Origin: Pseudomonadota bacterium
Lineage (GTDB): Bacteria; Pseudomonadota; Gammaproteobacteria; Xanthomonadales; Xanthomonadaceae
Length of the DNA: 19,084 bases
Assembly (NCBI GenBank): GCA_023453655.1
Contig: JAEXTE010000348.1
Coordinates: 1 to 19,084 of the forward strand
Reading direction: 5' to 3'
This document shows, in pieces, positions 1 to 8,028 of the stretch. The translations under genes were made by a program, and so were the position numbers. Below the pieces are notes generated by a model that had not been told where the DNA came from, did not search any database, and worked only from the letters and a program-made list of their open reading frames with translations. Within the stretch, counting starts at the first letter, position 1; each line of letters starts with the position of its first letter.

Positions 1-30
1 ACCCTGTCCCACCCGACCCCGGAGACCGCC

Positions 31-429
31 ATGACCCTCGCGACCGCCTACTGGTGCGTGCTGCTCGCCGCCGTGCTGCCCTACGTCTGGATCGCCCTCG
101 CCAAGTCCGGCGGCCAGGGCTACAACAACCGCAACCCGCGCGCCTGGGTCGCCAAGCAGGAAGGCAACTACCGGGTGCAGCGCGCGAACGCGGCGCACCT
201 CAACGCCTTCGAGGCCTTCGCGCCGTTCGCGGCCGGGGTGGTGATGGCGCAGCTGGCTGGCGTGGCCCACGCCACCATCGCCATGCTGGCGGTCGCCTTC
301 ATCGTGCTGCGCGTGCTGCACGGGGTGCTGTACCTGGCCGACCAGCCGCTGGGCCGCAGCCTGGTCTGGATGGGCGGCTATGGATGCGTGCTGGCGCTGC
401 TGGGTCTGGCCGCGCTGCGCATCGCCTGA
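31..429 (+). CDS. MAPEG family integral membrane protein
   Basis: A 132-residue, mostly hydrophobic protein that fits the MAPEG superfamily, the small four-helix membrane proteins related to microsomal glutathione transferases. Hydrophobic segments lie at about residues 5-24, 62-80, 82-100 and 108-130. The polar loop after the first helix (residues 26-56, with NNRNPRAW and an RxNAAHLNAFE-type stretch) is the characteristic conserved part of bacterial MAPEG proteins. The start is supported by GGAG at 21-24, six bases before the ATG. It converges with tyrS, and no partner gene is visible because the window begins just upstream. Substrate and reaction are unknown; many bacterial members have no demonstrated glutathione activity. 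Family call good, function open. Confidence 0.85.
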   Translation: MTLATAYWCVLLAAVLPYVWIALAKSGGQGYNNRNPRAWVAKQEGNYRVQRANAAHLNAFEAFAPFAAGVVMAQLAGVAHATIAMLAVAFIVLRVLHGVLYLADQPLGRSLVWMGGYGCVLALLGLAALRIA

Positions 430-442
430 TGTCCCGGCGTTG

Positions 443-599
443 CTACTGCGGATCGGCCGGCGGCGCCGCTTCCGGCACGCGCAGGCCCGGCGCCGTCACC
501 GCGATGGAGTAATGCAGGCCCGCGCGTGCGATCGCCGCCAACGCCAGCAGCGCGGCAGCGGTTGCGATGCCGGGAATGATCCCGCACCGCGACGGCCAT
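443..599 (-). pseudogene. possible small membrane ORF, apparently frameshifted
   Basis: Between tyrS and the MAPEG gene, one minus-strand frame ending in TAG at 443-445 has strong GC-ending codon usage for about 45 codons. It encodes a hydrophobic stretch (GIATAAALLALAAIA) followed by a polar, proline-rich tail. That frame has no start codon near its beginning. An ATG at 597-599, 18 bases after the tyrS stop, opens in a neighbouring frame (MAVAVRDH) and would join it with a one-base shift near 570-580. This could be a decayed or mis-sequenced single-helix protein, or chance coding-like bias in GC-rich DNA. No homologue is recognised. Confidence 0.22.
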
Positions 600-617
600 G
601 CCGGCCCGGCGCCGTCG

Positions 618-1835
618 TCAGCCGGCGACCAGGCGCACCCGCGCGAAGTTGCGCTTGCCCACCTGCAGCACGCCCTCGAAGCCCGGGGCGAACACCCGGC
701 CCGCGTCCTCGATCACGTCGCCGTCCACCTTGACCGCGCGCTCCCTGAGCTTGCGGTTGGCCTCGGAGTTGGACGGGGTGATCCCGGCGGCGGTCAGCAG
801 CGCGGCGATGCGCAGGCCCTCGGCCGGCACCGCCACGTCCTGCAGCGGCAGCAGCGAGGTATCGCCCTGGCCGGTCACCGCCGCATGCCAGCCGGCGATC
901 GCGGTCTCGGCCGCGGCCGCATCGTGGAAGCGGGTGGCCAGCTCGCGCGCCAGGCGCAGCTTGACGTCGCGCGGATTGAGTCCGGCCTCGACCTCGGCGC
1001 GCAGCGCGCGCGCCTCGTCGATCGAGATCTCGAAGCTCAGCAGCTCGATCCACTTCCACATCAGCGCGTCGCCGATCTTCATCGTCTTGTTGACGATGTC
1101 GATCGCCGGCTCGGCGATGCCGATGTAGTTGCCCAGCGACTTGCTCATCTTGTTGACGCCGTCCAGCCCCTCCAGCAGCGGCATGGTCAGCACCACCTGC
1201 GGCGCCTGGCCGTGCGCTTCCTGCAGGCCCCGGCCCATCAGCAGGTTGAACTTCTGGTCGGTGCCGCCCAGCTCGACGTCGGCCTGCAGCGCCACCGAGT
1301 CGTAGCCCTGCACCAGCGGGTAGAGGAACTCGTGGATCGCGATCGGCTGCTGCGCCGCATAGCGCTTGGCGAAGTCGTCGCGCTCGAGCATGCGCGCCAC
1401 GGTGTGCTGGCCGGCGAGGCGGATCATGTCGGCCGCGCCCATCTTGCCGAACCACTCGCTGTTGAAACGCACCTCGGTGCGCTCACGGTCGAGCACCTTG
1501 AACACCTGCGCCTCGTAGGTGCGGGCGTTGTCCAGCACGTCCTCGCGCGAGAGGGGCTTGCGGGTGACGTTCTTGCCGGTGGGGTCGCCGATCAACCCGG
1601 TGAAGTCGCCGATCAGGAACACCACCTGGTGCCCGAGATCCTGGAACTGCCGCATCTTGTTGAGCAGGACCGTGTGGCCCAGGTGCAGGTCGGGCGCGGT
1701 CGGGTCGAAGCCCGCCTTGACCCGCAGCGGGCGCCCCAGCGCCAGGCGGGCGGCCAGGTCCTCGCGCTTGAGGATCTCGTCGGCACCGCGGGCTAGGAGG
1801 TCGAGGGCGGCGGAATCGGTCTGGATCGGGGGCAT
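618..1835 (-). CDS. tyrS: tyrosyl-tRNA synthetase (TyrZ/type 2)
   Basis: Charges tRNA-Tyr with tyrosine in the cytoplasm. The 405-residue protein has the class I signatures: HLGH (the HIGH motif) at residues 51-54 and KMSKS at 229-233, plus a C-terminal S4 RNA-binding domain from about residue 341. KMSKS, rather than the KFGKT of the E. coli enzyme, marks the TyrZ-like second subgroup of bacterial TyrRS. The frame stays open 35 codons further upstream, but that part is unlike the family. The ATG at 1833-1835 gives the expected N-terminus ([10 protein letters not shown]) and sits 7 bases after a GACAAT hexamer, consistent with a leaderless transcript. It diverges from the M23 peptidase gene, an order I recall from Pseudomonas and xanthomonads. 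Confidence 0.96.
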   Translation of the reverse strand: MPPIQTDSAALDLLARGADEILKREDLAARLALGRPLRVKAGFDPTAPDLHLGHTVLLNKMRQFQDLGHQVVFLIGDFTGLIGDPTGKNVTRKPLSREDVLDNARTYEAQVFKVLDRERTEVRFNSEWFGKMGAADMIRLAGQHTVARMLERDDFAKRYAAQQPIAIHEFLYPLVQGYDSVALQADVELGGTDQKFNLLMGRGLQEAHGQAPQVVLTMPLLEGLDGVNKMSKSLGNYIGIAEPAIDIVNKTMKIGDALMWKWIELLSFEISIDEARALRAEVEAGLNPRDVKLRLARELATRFHDAAAAETAIAGWHAAVTGQGDTSLLPLQDVAVPAEGLRIAALLTAAGITPSNSEANRKLRERAVKVDGDVIEDAGRVFAPGFEGVLQVGKRNFARVRLVAG

Positions 1836-1842
1836 GGGGCGG

Positions 1843-1848
1843 ATTGTC
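1843..1848 (-). promoter_or_regulatory. -10-like GACAAT of a leaderless tyrS promoter
   Basis: On the minus strand GACAAT is followed by seven bases and then the tyrS ATG. A transcript starting 7-8 bases after the hexamer would begin at or next to the start codon. No purine-rich Shine-Dalgarno sequence precedes this ATG. No good -35 element is seen. Confidence 0.45.
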
Positions 1849-1944
1849 CGGGGAGCGGGACCGGGATTGTGACTCCGGTCAAAAGAAACCATTAAATTTG
1901 CGTAAAACCGCGTAACGTCCCGAAAATCCTTCACGGACAAGGGT

Positions 1945-1973
1945 TTGACGCTCGGATTTCATGTGCTTATCGT
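1945..1973 (+). promoter_or_regulatory. sigma70-type promoter for the M23 peptidase gene
   Basis: TTGACG (1945-1950) and TATCGT (1968-1973) are separated by exactly 17 bases, close to the TTGACA/TATAAT consensus, in the most AT-rich stretch of the window (about 1870-1975). Transcription would start near 1980, about 33 bases before the peptidase ATG. Confidence 0.6.
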
Positions 1974-2012
1974 ACCGCGCTGACGCGCCCGTCACGCCCT
2001 TTGGACACCGCC

Positions 2013-3500
2013 ATGACGCAGCCGCCCCAGATGTCTCCGGATGACGTCCAGCATCAGGCGATCCGGGAACAGAACCTGCGGGCCGCCGCGGAAAACACCG
2101 CCAACGAGGCACGCTACGCCGATCCGCGCGACGCGGCGGCGCGTTTTCCGTTCAACGGCCGCTGGACCCGGCGCGACTGGGCCCACGCCAGCCTGTTCGC
2201 CACCCTCGGCGCCCTGGTCATCGGCATGGTGCCGGGCTTTTCCAACGCCATGCGCACCGGTGGCGAAGGCCCGCAGCTGACCACCCTGTCGCTGCCGCTG
2301 CCGCCGCTGTCGGCCACGCCGCGCGCGCAGGCCGCGCAGCAGCGGGCCTGGGACCTGGCCAAGGTGGAGAAGGGCCAGACCCTCGGCGCCATCTTCGAAT
2401 CGCGCGGCATCCCGGCCGCCACCCTGCATCGCCTGCTGGAATCGAGCAGCGACCGCCAGGCGCTGACCCGCCTGCGTCCCGGCGCCGAACTCGGCTTCGA
2501 CCAGGCCGCCGACGGCCGCCTGGTGGCTTTCCGCTACGACCGCAACGACACCCAGCGCGTGGAACTGTCGCTGGCCGGCGACCAGGTCGTGGAGAAGGTG
2601 ATCGAGCGCCCGGTCGAGGTCCGCACCGCGGTGATCAGCGGCAAGGTCGGCAAGTCGCTGTTCCATTCGGCGCGCAAGCTGGGCCTCAGCCCGTCGGTGA
2701 TCAACACGCTGACCGACGAGGTATTCAAGTACGACATCGACTTCGACCGCGACGTCACCTCCGGCGACCGCTTCAGCGTGGTGGTCGAGCAGACCTGGCG
2801 CGAGGGCGAGCTGATCCGCAGCGGCCCGGTGACCGCGGCGGTGTTCACCGCCAAGGGCAAGCCGTTCACCGCGGTGCGCTTCGAGCGCGACGGCAAGGGC
2901 GAGTACTTCACCGCCGAAGGCCGGCCGCTGAAGAAGAGCTTCATCCGCAGCCCGATCCAGTACGCGCGCCTGAGTTCGCGTTTCGGCACCCGCCGCCATC
3001 CGGTGCTGGGCACCTCGCGCATGCACAAGGGCGTGGACTATGCCGCGCGCTCGGGTACCCCGATCATGGCCGCCGGCGACGCGCGCGTGGTCTCGGCCGG
3101 CTGGCAGGGCGGCTACGGCAACACCGTGGTGCTCGACCACGGCAAGGGCCACACCACGCTGTACGCGCACATGTCGCGCACCGCGCGGCTGCGCCGCGGC
3201 GAGCGCGTCTCGCAGGGCCAGGTCATCGGCTACGTCGGCTCGACCGGCCTGTCGACCGGGCCGCACCTGCACTACGAATTCCGCGTCAACGGCGTGCACC
3301 GCAACCCGCTGCAGCACACCATGCCGCCGCCGGAGCCGCTGACCGGCACCGCGCTGGCCCAGTTCCGCCAGCAGACCGCACCGGCGCTGGCGCGGATCCG
3401 CGACGTCGAGGAAGTGATCTACGCGACCGTCCCGGCCCAGCCCTCGCAGGCCGATGCCCAGGTGGCCGCGGCCTCCGTGCCGCGCGGCAATCGCGGCTGA
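2013..3500 (+). CDS. M23 family metallopeptidase (MepM/YebA-like murein endopeptidase)
   Basis: Probable periplasmic zinc endopeptidase that cuts peptide cross-links in peptidoglycan. The 495-residue protein has a cytoplasmic N-terminus, one membrane anchor at about residues 56-76, an OapA/LysM-like region (about 113-165), a Csd3/M23 N-terminal-type domain (about 195-310) and the M23 catalytic domain (about 317-432). Zinc and catalytic residues are visible as HKGVD (His338, Asp342), YAH (His386) and HLH (His418, His420). A TTG at 2001 is in frame, but the ATG at 2013 is preferred; the ribosome-binding site is weak (GGA at 2003-2005). anmK starts 58 bases downstream, linking wall cleavage to wall recycling. 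MepM-like identity is inferred from architecture and gene order; another M23 subtype is possible. Confidence 0.92.
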   Translation: MTQPPQMSPDDVQHQAIREQNLRAAAENTANEARYADPRDAAARFPFNGRWTRRDWAHASLFATLGALVIGMVPGFSNAMRTGGEGPQLTTLSLPLPPLSATPRAQAAQQRAWDLAKVEKGQTLGAIFESRGIPAATLHRLLESSSDRQALTRLRPGAELGFDQAADGRLVAFRYDRNDTQRVELSLAGDQVVEKVIERPVEVRTAVISGKVGKSLFHSARKLGLSPSVINTLTDEVFKYDIDFDRDVTSGDRFSVVVEQTWREGELIRSGPVTAAVFTAKGKPFTAVRFERDGKGEYFTAEGRPLKKSFIRSPIQYARLSSRFGTRRHPVLGTSRMHKGVDYAARSGTPIMAAGDARVVSAGWQGGYGNTVVLDHGKGHTTLYAHMSRTARLRRGERVSQGQVIGYVGSTGLSTGPHLHYEFRVNGVHRNPLQHTMPPPEPLTGTALAQFRQQTAPALARIRDVEEVIYATVPAQPSQADAQVAAASVPRGNRG

Positions 3501-3509
3501 GTCCGCGGC

Positions 3510-3527
3510 GCCGGGCGACGGCCCGGC
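3510..3527 (+). terminator. GC hairpin after the M23 gene
   Basis: GCCGGGC / GCCCGGC form a perfect 7-bp stem with a 4-base loop, ten bases after the peptidase stop. There is no T tract, so it may only stall polymerase or protect the 3' end. Confidence 0.3.
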
Positions 3528-3534
3528 CGGAGGC

Positions 3535-3561
3535 CATGCGCCGCCGTAGAATCGGCGCATG
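3535..3561 (+). repeat. 9-bp inverted repeat covering the anmK start codon
   Basis: CATGCGCCG (3535-3543) and CGGCGCATG (3553-3561) are perfect inverted arms around a 9-base centre that contains the TAGAAT hexamer. The right arm includes the anmK ATG. It could be an operator overlapping the -10 region. If transcription starts upstream, it would be an RNA hairpin hiding the start codon. Confidence 0.55.
3547..3552 (+). promoter_or_regulatory. -10-like TAGAAT of a leaderless anmK promoter
   Basis: TAGAAT lies six bases before the anmK ATG, so transcription would start at the A of the ATG. There is no properly spaced Shine-Dalgarno sequence and no recognisable -35 element. Confidence 0.5.
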
Positions 3562-4659
3562 CCCGACCTCTTCCTTGGCCTGATCTCCGGCACCAGCGCC
3601 GACGGCATCGACGCCGCGCTGGTCGATTTCGACGGCGGCCACGCGCGGCTGGTGTTCGGCCGCACCTATCCCTGGGACCCGGCGCTGCGCGGGCAGCTGG
3701 TCGCGCTCGGCCAGCAGGGCGCCTCGCTCTCGCTCGACGCGATCGCCGAGCTGGACGTACGCGTGGCGCGCGCCTTCGCCGAGGCCGCCAACCTCGCCCT
3801 GGCCGACAGCGGCATCCCGGCGGCATCGGTGCGCGCGATCGGCTCGCACGGCCAGACCCTGCGCCACCGCCCCTGGGGGCCGTATCCCTTCACCCTGCAG
3901 CTGGGCGATCCCTCGACGCTGGCCGAGCGCACCGGGATCACCGTGGTCGCCGACCTGCGCCGCCGCGACGTCGCCGCCGGCGGGCACGGCGCCCCGCTGC
4001 TGCCCGGCCTGCATGCCGCGCTGCTGTCCGCCCCGGACGAGGATCGCGCGGTGCTCAACCTCGGCGGCATCGCCAACCTGACCCTGCTGCCCGCGCGGGG
4101 CCGGGTCCGCGGATTCGATACCGGCCCGGCCAATGCACTGATGGATGCCTGGTGCCTGCGCCACCTGGCCGAGGACTTCGACCGCGGCGGCGCCTTCGCC
4201 GCCAGCGGGCGGGTCGACGAGGAACTGCTGGCGCGGCTGCTCGACGACCCCTGGTTCACCGCACCCCCGCCCAAGTCCACCGGCCGCGACCACTTCCACC
4301 TGGGTTGGGGCGAGGCGCGGCTGCGCGGCGACGAGGCCGCGGCCGACGTGCAGGCGACGCTCAACGCGCTGACCGCGCGCACCGTGGCCAGCGCCCTGCT
4401 GGCGACCCAGCCGGACACGCGGCGGGTGATCGCCTGCGGCGGCGGCGTGCACAACCCGCAACTGATGGCGGCGCTGGCCGCCAGCCTGCCCGACACGCGG
4501 GTCGAGTCCACCGCCGCGCACGGACTCGACCCCGACCACGTCGAGGCCATGGGCTTCGCCTGGCTGGCGCGCCAGACCCTGCTCGGCCTGCCGGGCAACC
4601 TGCCCAGCGTGACCGGCGCGGCCGGGCCGCGCGTGCTGGGCGGGATCTATCCGGCCTGA
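3559..4659 (+). CDS. anmK: anhydro-N-acetylmuramic acid kinase
   Basis: Cytoplasmic kinase that opens the 1,6-anhydro ring of anhydro-MurNAc and phosphorylates it to MurNAc-6-phosphate during peptidoglycan recycling. The 366 residues match the usual AnmK length. Family signatures are visible: [18 protein letters not shown] near the N-terminus (nucleotide-binding loop), [10 protein letters not shown] (94-103), the arginine-rich [18 protein letters not shown] segment (about 130-147), [13 protein letters not shown] (186-198, holding the presumed catalytic Asp187) and CGGGVHNP in the C-terminal lobe. The ATG at 3559 overlaps an inverted repeat and follows a -10-like hexamer. Its neighbours, the M23 peptidase just upstream and ampG about 2 kb downstream on the other strand, fit cell-wall turnover. 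Confidence 0.96.
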   Translation: MPDLFLGLISGTSADGIDAALVDFDGGHARLVFGRTYPWDPALRGQLVALGQQGASLSLDAIAELDVRVARAFAEAANLALADSGIPAASVRAIGSHGQTLRHRPWGPYPFTLQLGDPSTLAERTGITVVADLRRRDVAAGGHGAPLLPGLHAALLSAPDEDRAVLNLGGIANLTLLPARGRVRGFDTGPANALMDAWCLRHLAEDFDRGGAFAASGRVDEELLARLLDDPWFTAPPPKSTGRDHFHLGWGEARLRGDEAAADVQATLNALTARTVASALLATQPDTRRVIACGGGVHNPQLMAALAASLPDTRVESTAAHGLDPDHVEAMGFAWLARQTLLGLPGNLPSVTGAAGPRVLGGIYPA

Positions 4660-4682
4660 TCCTCCGGCCGGGCGGCCTGCGC

Positions 4683-4688
4683 TAGCAT
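4683..4688 (+). promoter_or_regulatory. -10-like TAGCAT before the thioesterase gene
   Basis: TAGCAT within GCTAGCATCGCG would give a start near 4695 and a 20-base leader containing GGAAGA (4702-4707), eight bases before the ATG. No -35 element is evident. Confidence 0.35.
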
Positions 4689-4715
4689 CGCGCCACTTCC
4701 CGGAAGACTCCCGGC

Positions 4716-5213
4716 ATGGGCCCTCCCCGCAACCACCAGCTGTCCATGACCGTGCTGATGACGCCGGACATGGCCAACTTCTCCGGCAAGGTCCACGGCG
4801 GCGCCATCCTCAAGCTGCTCGACCAGGTGGCCTACGCTTGCGCCAGCCGCTACGCGGGCCGCTACGTGGTCACCCTGTCGGTGGACCAGGTCACCTTTCG
4901 CCAGCCGATCAACGTCGGCGATCTCGTCACCTTCCTCGCCTCGGTGAACTACACCGGGCGCTCGTCGATGGAGGTGGGGATCAAGGTGGTGACCGAGAAC
5001 ATCCTCGCCGGCACCGCCAGCCATGCCAACAGCTGTTTCTTCACCATGGTCGCGGTCGACGAGGACGGCAGCAGCACCGCGGTGCCGCCGCTGCGGCCGG
5101 TGACGCCGGACGAGTGCCGCCGCCACGCCGCCGCGCGGGTCCGGCGCGAGCTGCGCCAGGAATTCGAGCAGCGCCGGGCCGCGGCGATGCTCGCCGGCGC
5201 CGCACCGGAATAG
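4716..5213 (+). CDS. hotdog-fold acyl-CoA thioesterase (YciA/BACH type)
   Basis: Hydrolyses acyl-CoA to free acid and CoA. The 165-residue protein has the hotdog acyl-CoA hydrolase signature: HGG at residues 28-30 followed by ILKLLDQVAYACA, with the putative catalytic Asp36, and later TLSVDQVTFRQPINVGD and YTGRSSMEVGI, which build the sheet and CoA-binding edge. Residues about 135-160 form a charged Arg/Ala/Glu-rich helical tail, common in this subfamily. GGAAGA at 4702-4707 is a suitable ribosome-binding site. It follows anmK by 56 bases with its own -10-like element, so co-transcription is not certain. Substrate chain length cannot be read from sequence. Confidence 0.9.
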   Translation: MGPPRNHQLSMTVLMTPDMANFSGKVHGGAILKLLDQVAYACASRYAGRYVVTLSVDQVTFRQPINVGDLVTFLASVNYTGRSSMEVGIKVVTENILAGTASHANSCFFTMVAVDEDGSSTAVPPLRPVTPDECRRHAAARVRRELRQEFEQRRAAAMLAGAAPE

Positions 5214-5279
5214 CTCCAGCCGCGGGACCCGCACACGCTCCACGCCCGGCGCGGCGGTGCCGGGGGCGCCGGTTGCGCG

Positions 5280-6380
5280 CTATTCGCGCACCAGCGGCCG
5301 CACCACCTCGAGCAGGCTGACCAGGGTCTTGCCGGGCTCCTCCCACGGCGCCATGTGGGCCGAGCGCTCGAACCAGACGCCGCGCTTGAACGGTGCCTGC
5401 ACCGCGTCCAGCCAGTCGGCGGTGGGCTGCGAGGGCGTGGTGTAGTCGTGGCGGCCCATGAACATCACCACCGGGATCGGGAATTCGCGCACGCCGCTGA
5501 AATCGACCTCGACGAACTCGTCGAGCACGCGTTCGAGCGTGAACAGGCTGCCTGCGTTGAGTGCGGCGCGATCCTCGGCGTCGTAGTCGGGCGACAGGCG
5601 TGCGGCGCCGTAGAACCACAGGTTGGTGGCGTCGCGGTAGGCGGCCATGCCGCCATAGTGCTGCGGCCACTTGCGCGCGGCGACGATGCGTTCGCGGGTC
5701 AGCGGAGTGGTGCCGGGATACGGCAGCAGCGCCTGGATCTCGCGCACCGCGTCCGCGTCGCCGCGACGCGTCGCCTCGGCCAGGCCGTATTCGATGCTGA
5801 TGCGCTCGTTCTCGCGCACGTTGATCACCTGGCCGATGCCGACGTAGGCATGGAACAGGTCCGGTCGCGCCTGCGCCGCGTGCATCGCCGGGATCGTGCC
5901 CCAGCTGTGCGCCATCAGCACCAGCTTGCGCTTGCCGAGCCTGGCGCGGACGTGTTCGGCGATCGCGACCAGGTCCTCGACATAGGTCTGGATGCGGACC
6001 GTGTCGGCGATCGCGTCGGAATGATCCTCGCGCCAGGTCTTGCCGGCGCCACGCTGGTCGTAGTTGACCATCGTGAAGTATTCCTCCAGCGGACGCTGGA
6101 ACTGCCACAGGCTGGGGATCGTCGGCGTGGCCGGCCCGCCATGCACGAACAGGATCGCCGGATTGGCGCGATCCTGGCCGCGCATGCTGATCCAGTGGTC
6201 GAGGCCGTTGATGCGCTGGCGCCAGGTCTCCTGCACGCCGTCAGGGCCCGGGATGCGCATCAGGTCCTCGACCACGGCGCGGGCGCGCGCCGCATCGTCG
6301 GCAGGCGCGGACTGCGCGTGCGAGGGGCCGGCGGCCAGCCAGCAGGCGAGGGACAGGACGAAGGCGAGGCAGCGGGTCAT
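5280..6380 (-). CDS. secreted alpha/beta hydrolase, proline iminopeptidase-like
   Basis: A 366-residue serine hydrolase with a cleavable signal peptide (hydrophobic residues 5-18, SHA cleavage site near 22), so probably periplasmic or exported. Visible hallmarks are HGGP (80-83, oxyanion loop), YDQRGAGKT (108-116), AHSWG with nucleophile Ser159, Asp312 in MGRHD and His342 in SAHM. HGGP plus DQRGxG is typical of the prolyl iminopeptidase (S33)/epoxide hydrolase-like group. Peptidase activity is not proven by sequence, and a small-ester or amide substrate is equally possible. The frame is open further upstream, but the ATG at 6378-6380 gives the signal peptide. It lies 73 bases after the 87-residue gene on the same strand and converges with the thioesterase gene. 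Confidence 0.9.
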   Translation of the reverse strand: MTRCLAFVLSLACWLAAGPSHAQSAPADDAARARAVVEDLMRIPGPDGVQETWRQRINGLDHWISMRGQDRANPAILFVHGGPATPTIPSLWQFQRPLEEYFTMVNYDQRGAGKTWREDHSDAIADTVRIQTYVEDLVAIAEHVRARLGKRKLVLMAHSWGTIPAMHAAQARPDLFHAYVGIGQVINVRENERISIEYGLAEATRRGDADAVREIQALLPYPGTTPLTRERIVAARKWPQHYGGMAAYRDATNLWFYGAARLSPDYDAEDRAALNAGSLFTLERVLDEFVEVDFSGVREFPIPVVMFMGRHDYTTPSQPTADWLDAVQAPFKRGVWFERSAHMAPWEEPGKTLVSLLEVVRPLVRE

Positions 6381-6453
6381 GGGCAATTCCGTCTGGACTT
6401 GCCTACCCGTGATACGGCCGGCGACCGCGCGGTTGCATCGTCCCGTGGGCCGT

Positions 6454-6717
6454 TCAGCCCGGCTCTGGACGCGGGATCCGCCCGATCGACGCATAGCCTG
6501 GATCGTCGGGCACCTGCTCCAGCGCCGCGATCATGGCCTGCATCACGTCGGCCTCGTCGTTCTCGAAGCGCACCGAGCCGTCGCCCTCGTAGACGTGCAG
6601 CCCCTGCTCGAGCAGGTACTGGAGCGCCCGCGGCAGGTCCCAGCCGCGGGCCTCGGCGACGCGGCGGATCCGGTCGAACAGGATCGGGTCGGCATCCTTG
6701 AGCACGATGTCGGTCAT
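6454..6717 (-). CDS. small hypothetical protein with ribbon-helix-helix-like N-terminus
   Basis: An 87-residue protein without a recognised name. Residues 1-45 read as a short strand (DIVLKDADP) and two amphipathic helices (ILFDRIRRVAEARGW and LPRALQYLLEQGLHVYE). This layout resembles the ribbon-helix-helix DNA-binding fold of Arc/CopG/FitA-type proteins. The C-terminal half is acidic and ends in a proline-rich tail. The ATG is 12 bases after the ampG stop, with AGGGAAG just upstream, so it is likely translated from the xth-ampG transcript. No toxin gene is adjacent, so an antitoxin role is not supported. It could be an autoregulator or simply a conserved small protein; the fold assignment is an inference. 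Confidence 0.7.
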   Translation of the reverse strand: MTDIVLKDADPILFDRIRRVAEARGWDLPRALQYLLEQGLHVYEGDGSVRFENDEADVMQAMIAALEQVPDDPGYASIGRIPRPEPG

Positions 6718-6729
6718 CCCTGCGCTTCC

Positions 6730-8028
6730 CTATGTCGAGGTCGATGACGAAGTGGCGGCGCCATCCTCCGACAGGACCAGCCTCGGTTTCAACCAGAAGA
6801 ACAGCAGCACCGCCGGGACCGCCACCGCCGTGGTGATGGCGAAGTAGACCCCGTAGCCTGTGACCTCGACGATGCTGCCCGACACGGCGCTCAGCACCTT
6901 GCCCGGCAACATCACCAGCGAGGAGAACAGCGCGTACTGGGTGGCGGTGAAGCGCTGGTTGACCAGGGCCGACAGGAAGGCCACCAGGGTGGTGCCCTGG
7001 AAGCCCTGGGCGAGGTTCTCGCCGGAGATCACGACGGTGAGCTTCCACACGTCGCCGTCGGCGCCGATCAGCCACAGGTAGAGCAGGTTGCTGAGCGCGC
7101 CAAGGATCACGCCGGCCAGCAGCGGCCACTTCACGCCCCAGCGCGCGACCGCGATGCCGCCGAGGAACACGCCGGCGATGCCCACCCAGATGCCGTAGAC
7201 CTTGGACACCGCCGCGATCTCGGTCTTGCTGAATCCCTGGCCGAGGTAGAACGGCGCCATGATCCCGCCGCCCAGCGACTGGTCGGAGATCTTGGCCAGC
7301 AGGATGAAGGCCAGCAGCGCCAGCGCCAGCGCACCGCCGAAGCGGCGGAAGAAGTCGGCGAAGGGTTCGACCACGCCCTCGCGCAGCCCTTGGGCCCAGG
7401 TCTCGGTGCGCACGCGCAGCACATCCGGCTCGCGCGCCACGAACACCGCCACCACCGGCACCAGCATCACCAGCGCCATCACCCGGTACACCACCGGCCA
7501 GGCGACATGGTCGGCCAGCACCAGGGCCAGCGCGCCGGTCACGATCAGCGCGATGCGGTAGCCCAGCGAATAGGTCGCCACCAGCGCGCCCTGCGATTCG
7601 CGCGGGGCGATCTCGACGCGGTAGGCATCCACCGCGATGTCGAGCGTGGCGCCTGCGAACGCGGTCATCAACGTGATCCACACGAAGGCCGCGAGCCGGT
7701 CGGGCGTGAGCTGGGCCATCAGCAACAGGCCGGCGATCACGATGGACAGCGCCAGCAGCAGCCAGCCGCGGCGCTGTCCCAGCCGACCCAGGACCGGCAG
7801 CCGCCAGCGGTCGACCAGCGGCGCCCACAGGAACTTGAGCGTGTAGCTCATGCCGGCGCTGGCGATCAGGGTGATGTTCTTGAGCTCGAGGCCGTTTTCC
7901 GTGAGCCAGTAGGCCAGGGTGCCGGCCACCAGCAGGAAGGGCATGCCCGAGGCGAAGCCGAAGAAGAACATCGTCCACGCCGCCGGCTGCGTGAACGCCT
8001 TCCAGACCGACGGCTTGGCCGCACTCAC
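6730..8028 (-). CDS. ampG: AmpG-type muropeptide permease (MFS)
   Basis: Inner-membrane transporter that imports GlcNAc-anhydro-MurNAc and its peptides for cell-wall recycling, and feeds beta-lactamase induction where AmpR exists. The 432-residue protein has about 12 hydrophobic segments. AmpG-like blocks are easily aligned with memory of the E. coli protein: FGFASGMPFLLVAGTLAYWL near the N-terminus, LKFLWAPLVDR, QRRGWLL, DIAVDAYRVE with SLGYR, GENLAQGFQGTTLVAFL and FTATQYALFSSL. The frame is open to 8907, but that upstream part is a shadow of xth. The GTG at 8026-8028 starts the conserved protein and overlaps the xth stop in GTGA. The C-terminus ends in a short Ser/Thr run. A close AmpG paralogue with another substrate is possible. 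Confidence 0.9.
   Translation of the reverse strand: MSAAKPSVWKAFTQPAAWTMFFFGFASGMPFLLVAGTLAYWLTENGLELKNITLIASAGMSYTLKFLWAPLVDRWRLPVLGRLGQRRGWLLLALSIVIAGLLLMAQLTPDRLAAFVWITLMTAFAGATLDIAVDAYRVEIAPRESQGALVATYSLGYRIALIVTGALALVLADHVAWPVVYRVMALVMLVPVVAVFVAREPDVLRVRTETWAQGLREGVVEPFADFFRRFGGALALALLAFILLAKISDQSLGGGIMAPFYLGQGFSKTEIAAVSKVYGIWVGIAGVFLGGIAVARWGVKWPLLAGVILGALSNLLYLWLIGADGDVWKLTVVISGENLAQGFQGTTLVAFLSALVNQRFTATQYALFSSLVMLPGKVLSAVSGSIVEVTGYGVYFAITTAVAVPAVLLFFWLKPRLVLSEDGAATSSSTST

Noticed and set aside
1992..3665. 557-codon minus-strand open frame opposite the M23 peptidase
   Set aside because: It is antisense to a gene with full catalytic motifs, has His/Arg/Gly-biased shadow composition and no domain. 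Long antisense frames are expected at this GC content.
5355..6701. 448-codon plus-strand open frame opposite the alpha/beta hydrolase
   Set aside because: It is antisense to a signal peptide plus catalytic-triad protein. Its translation is Arg/Ala/His/Asp-rich and unlike any family.
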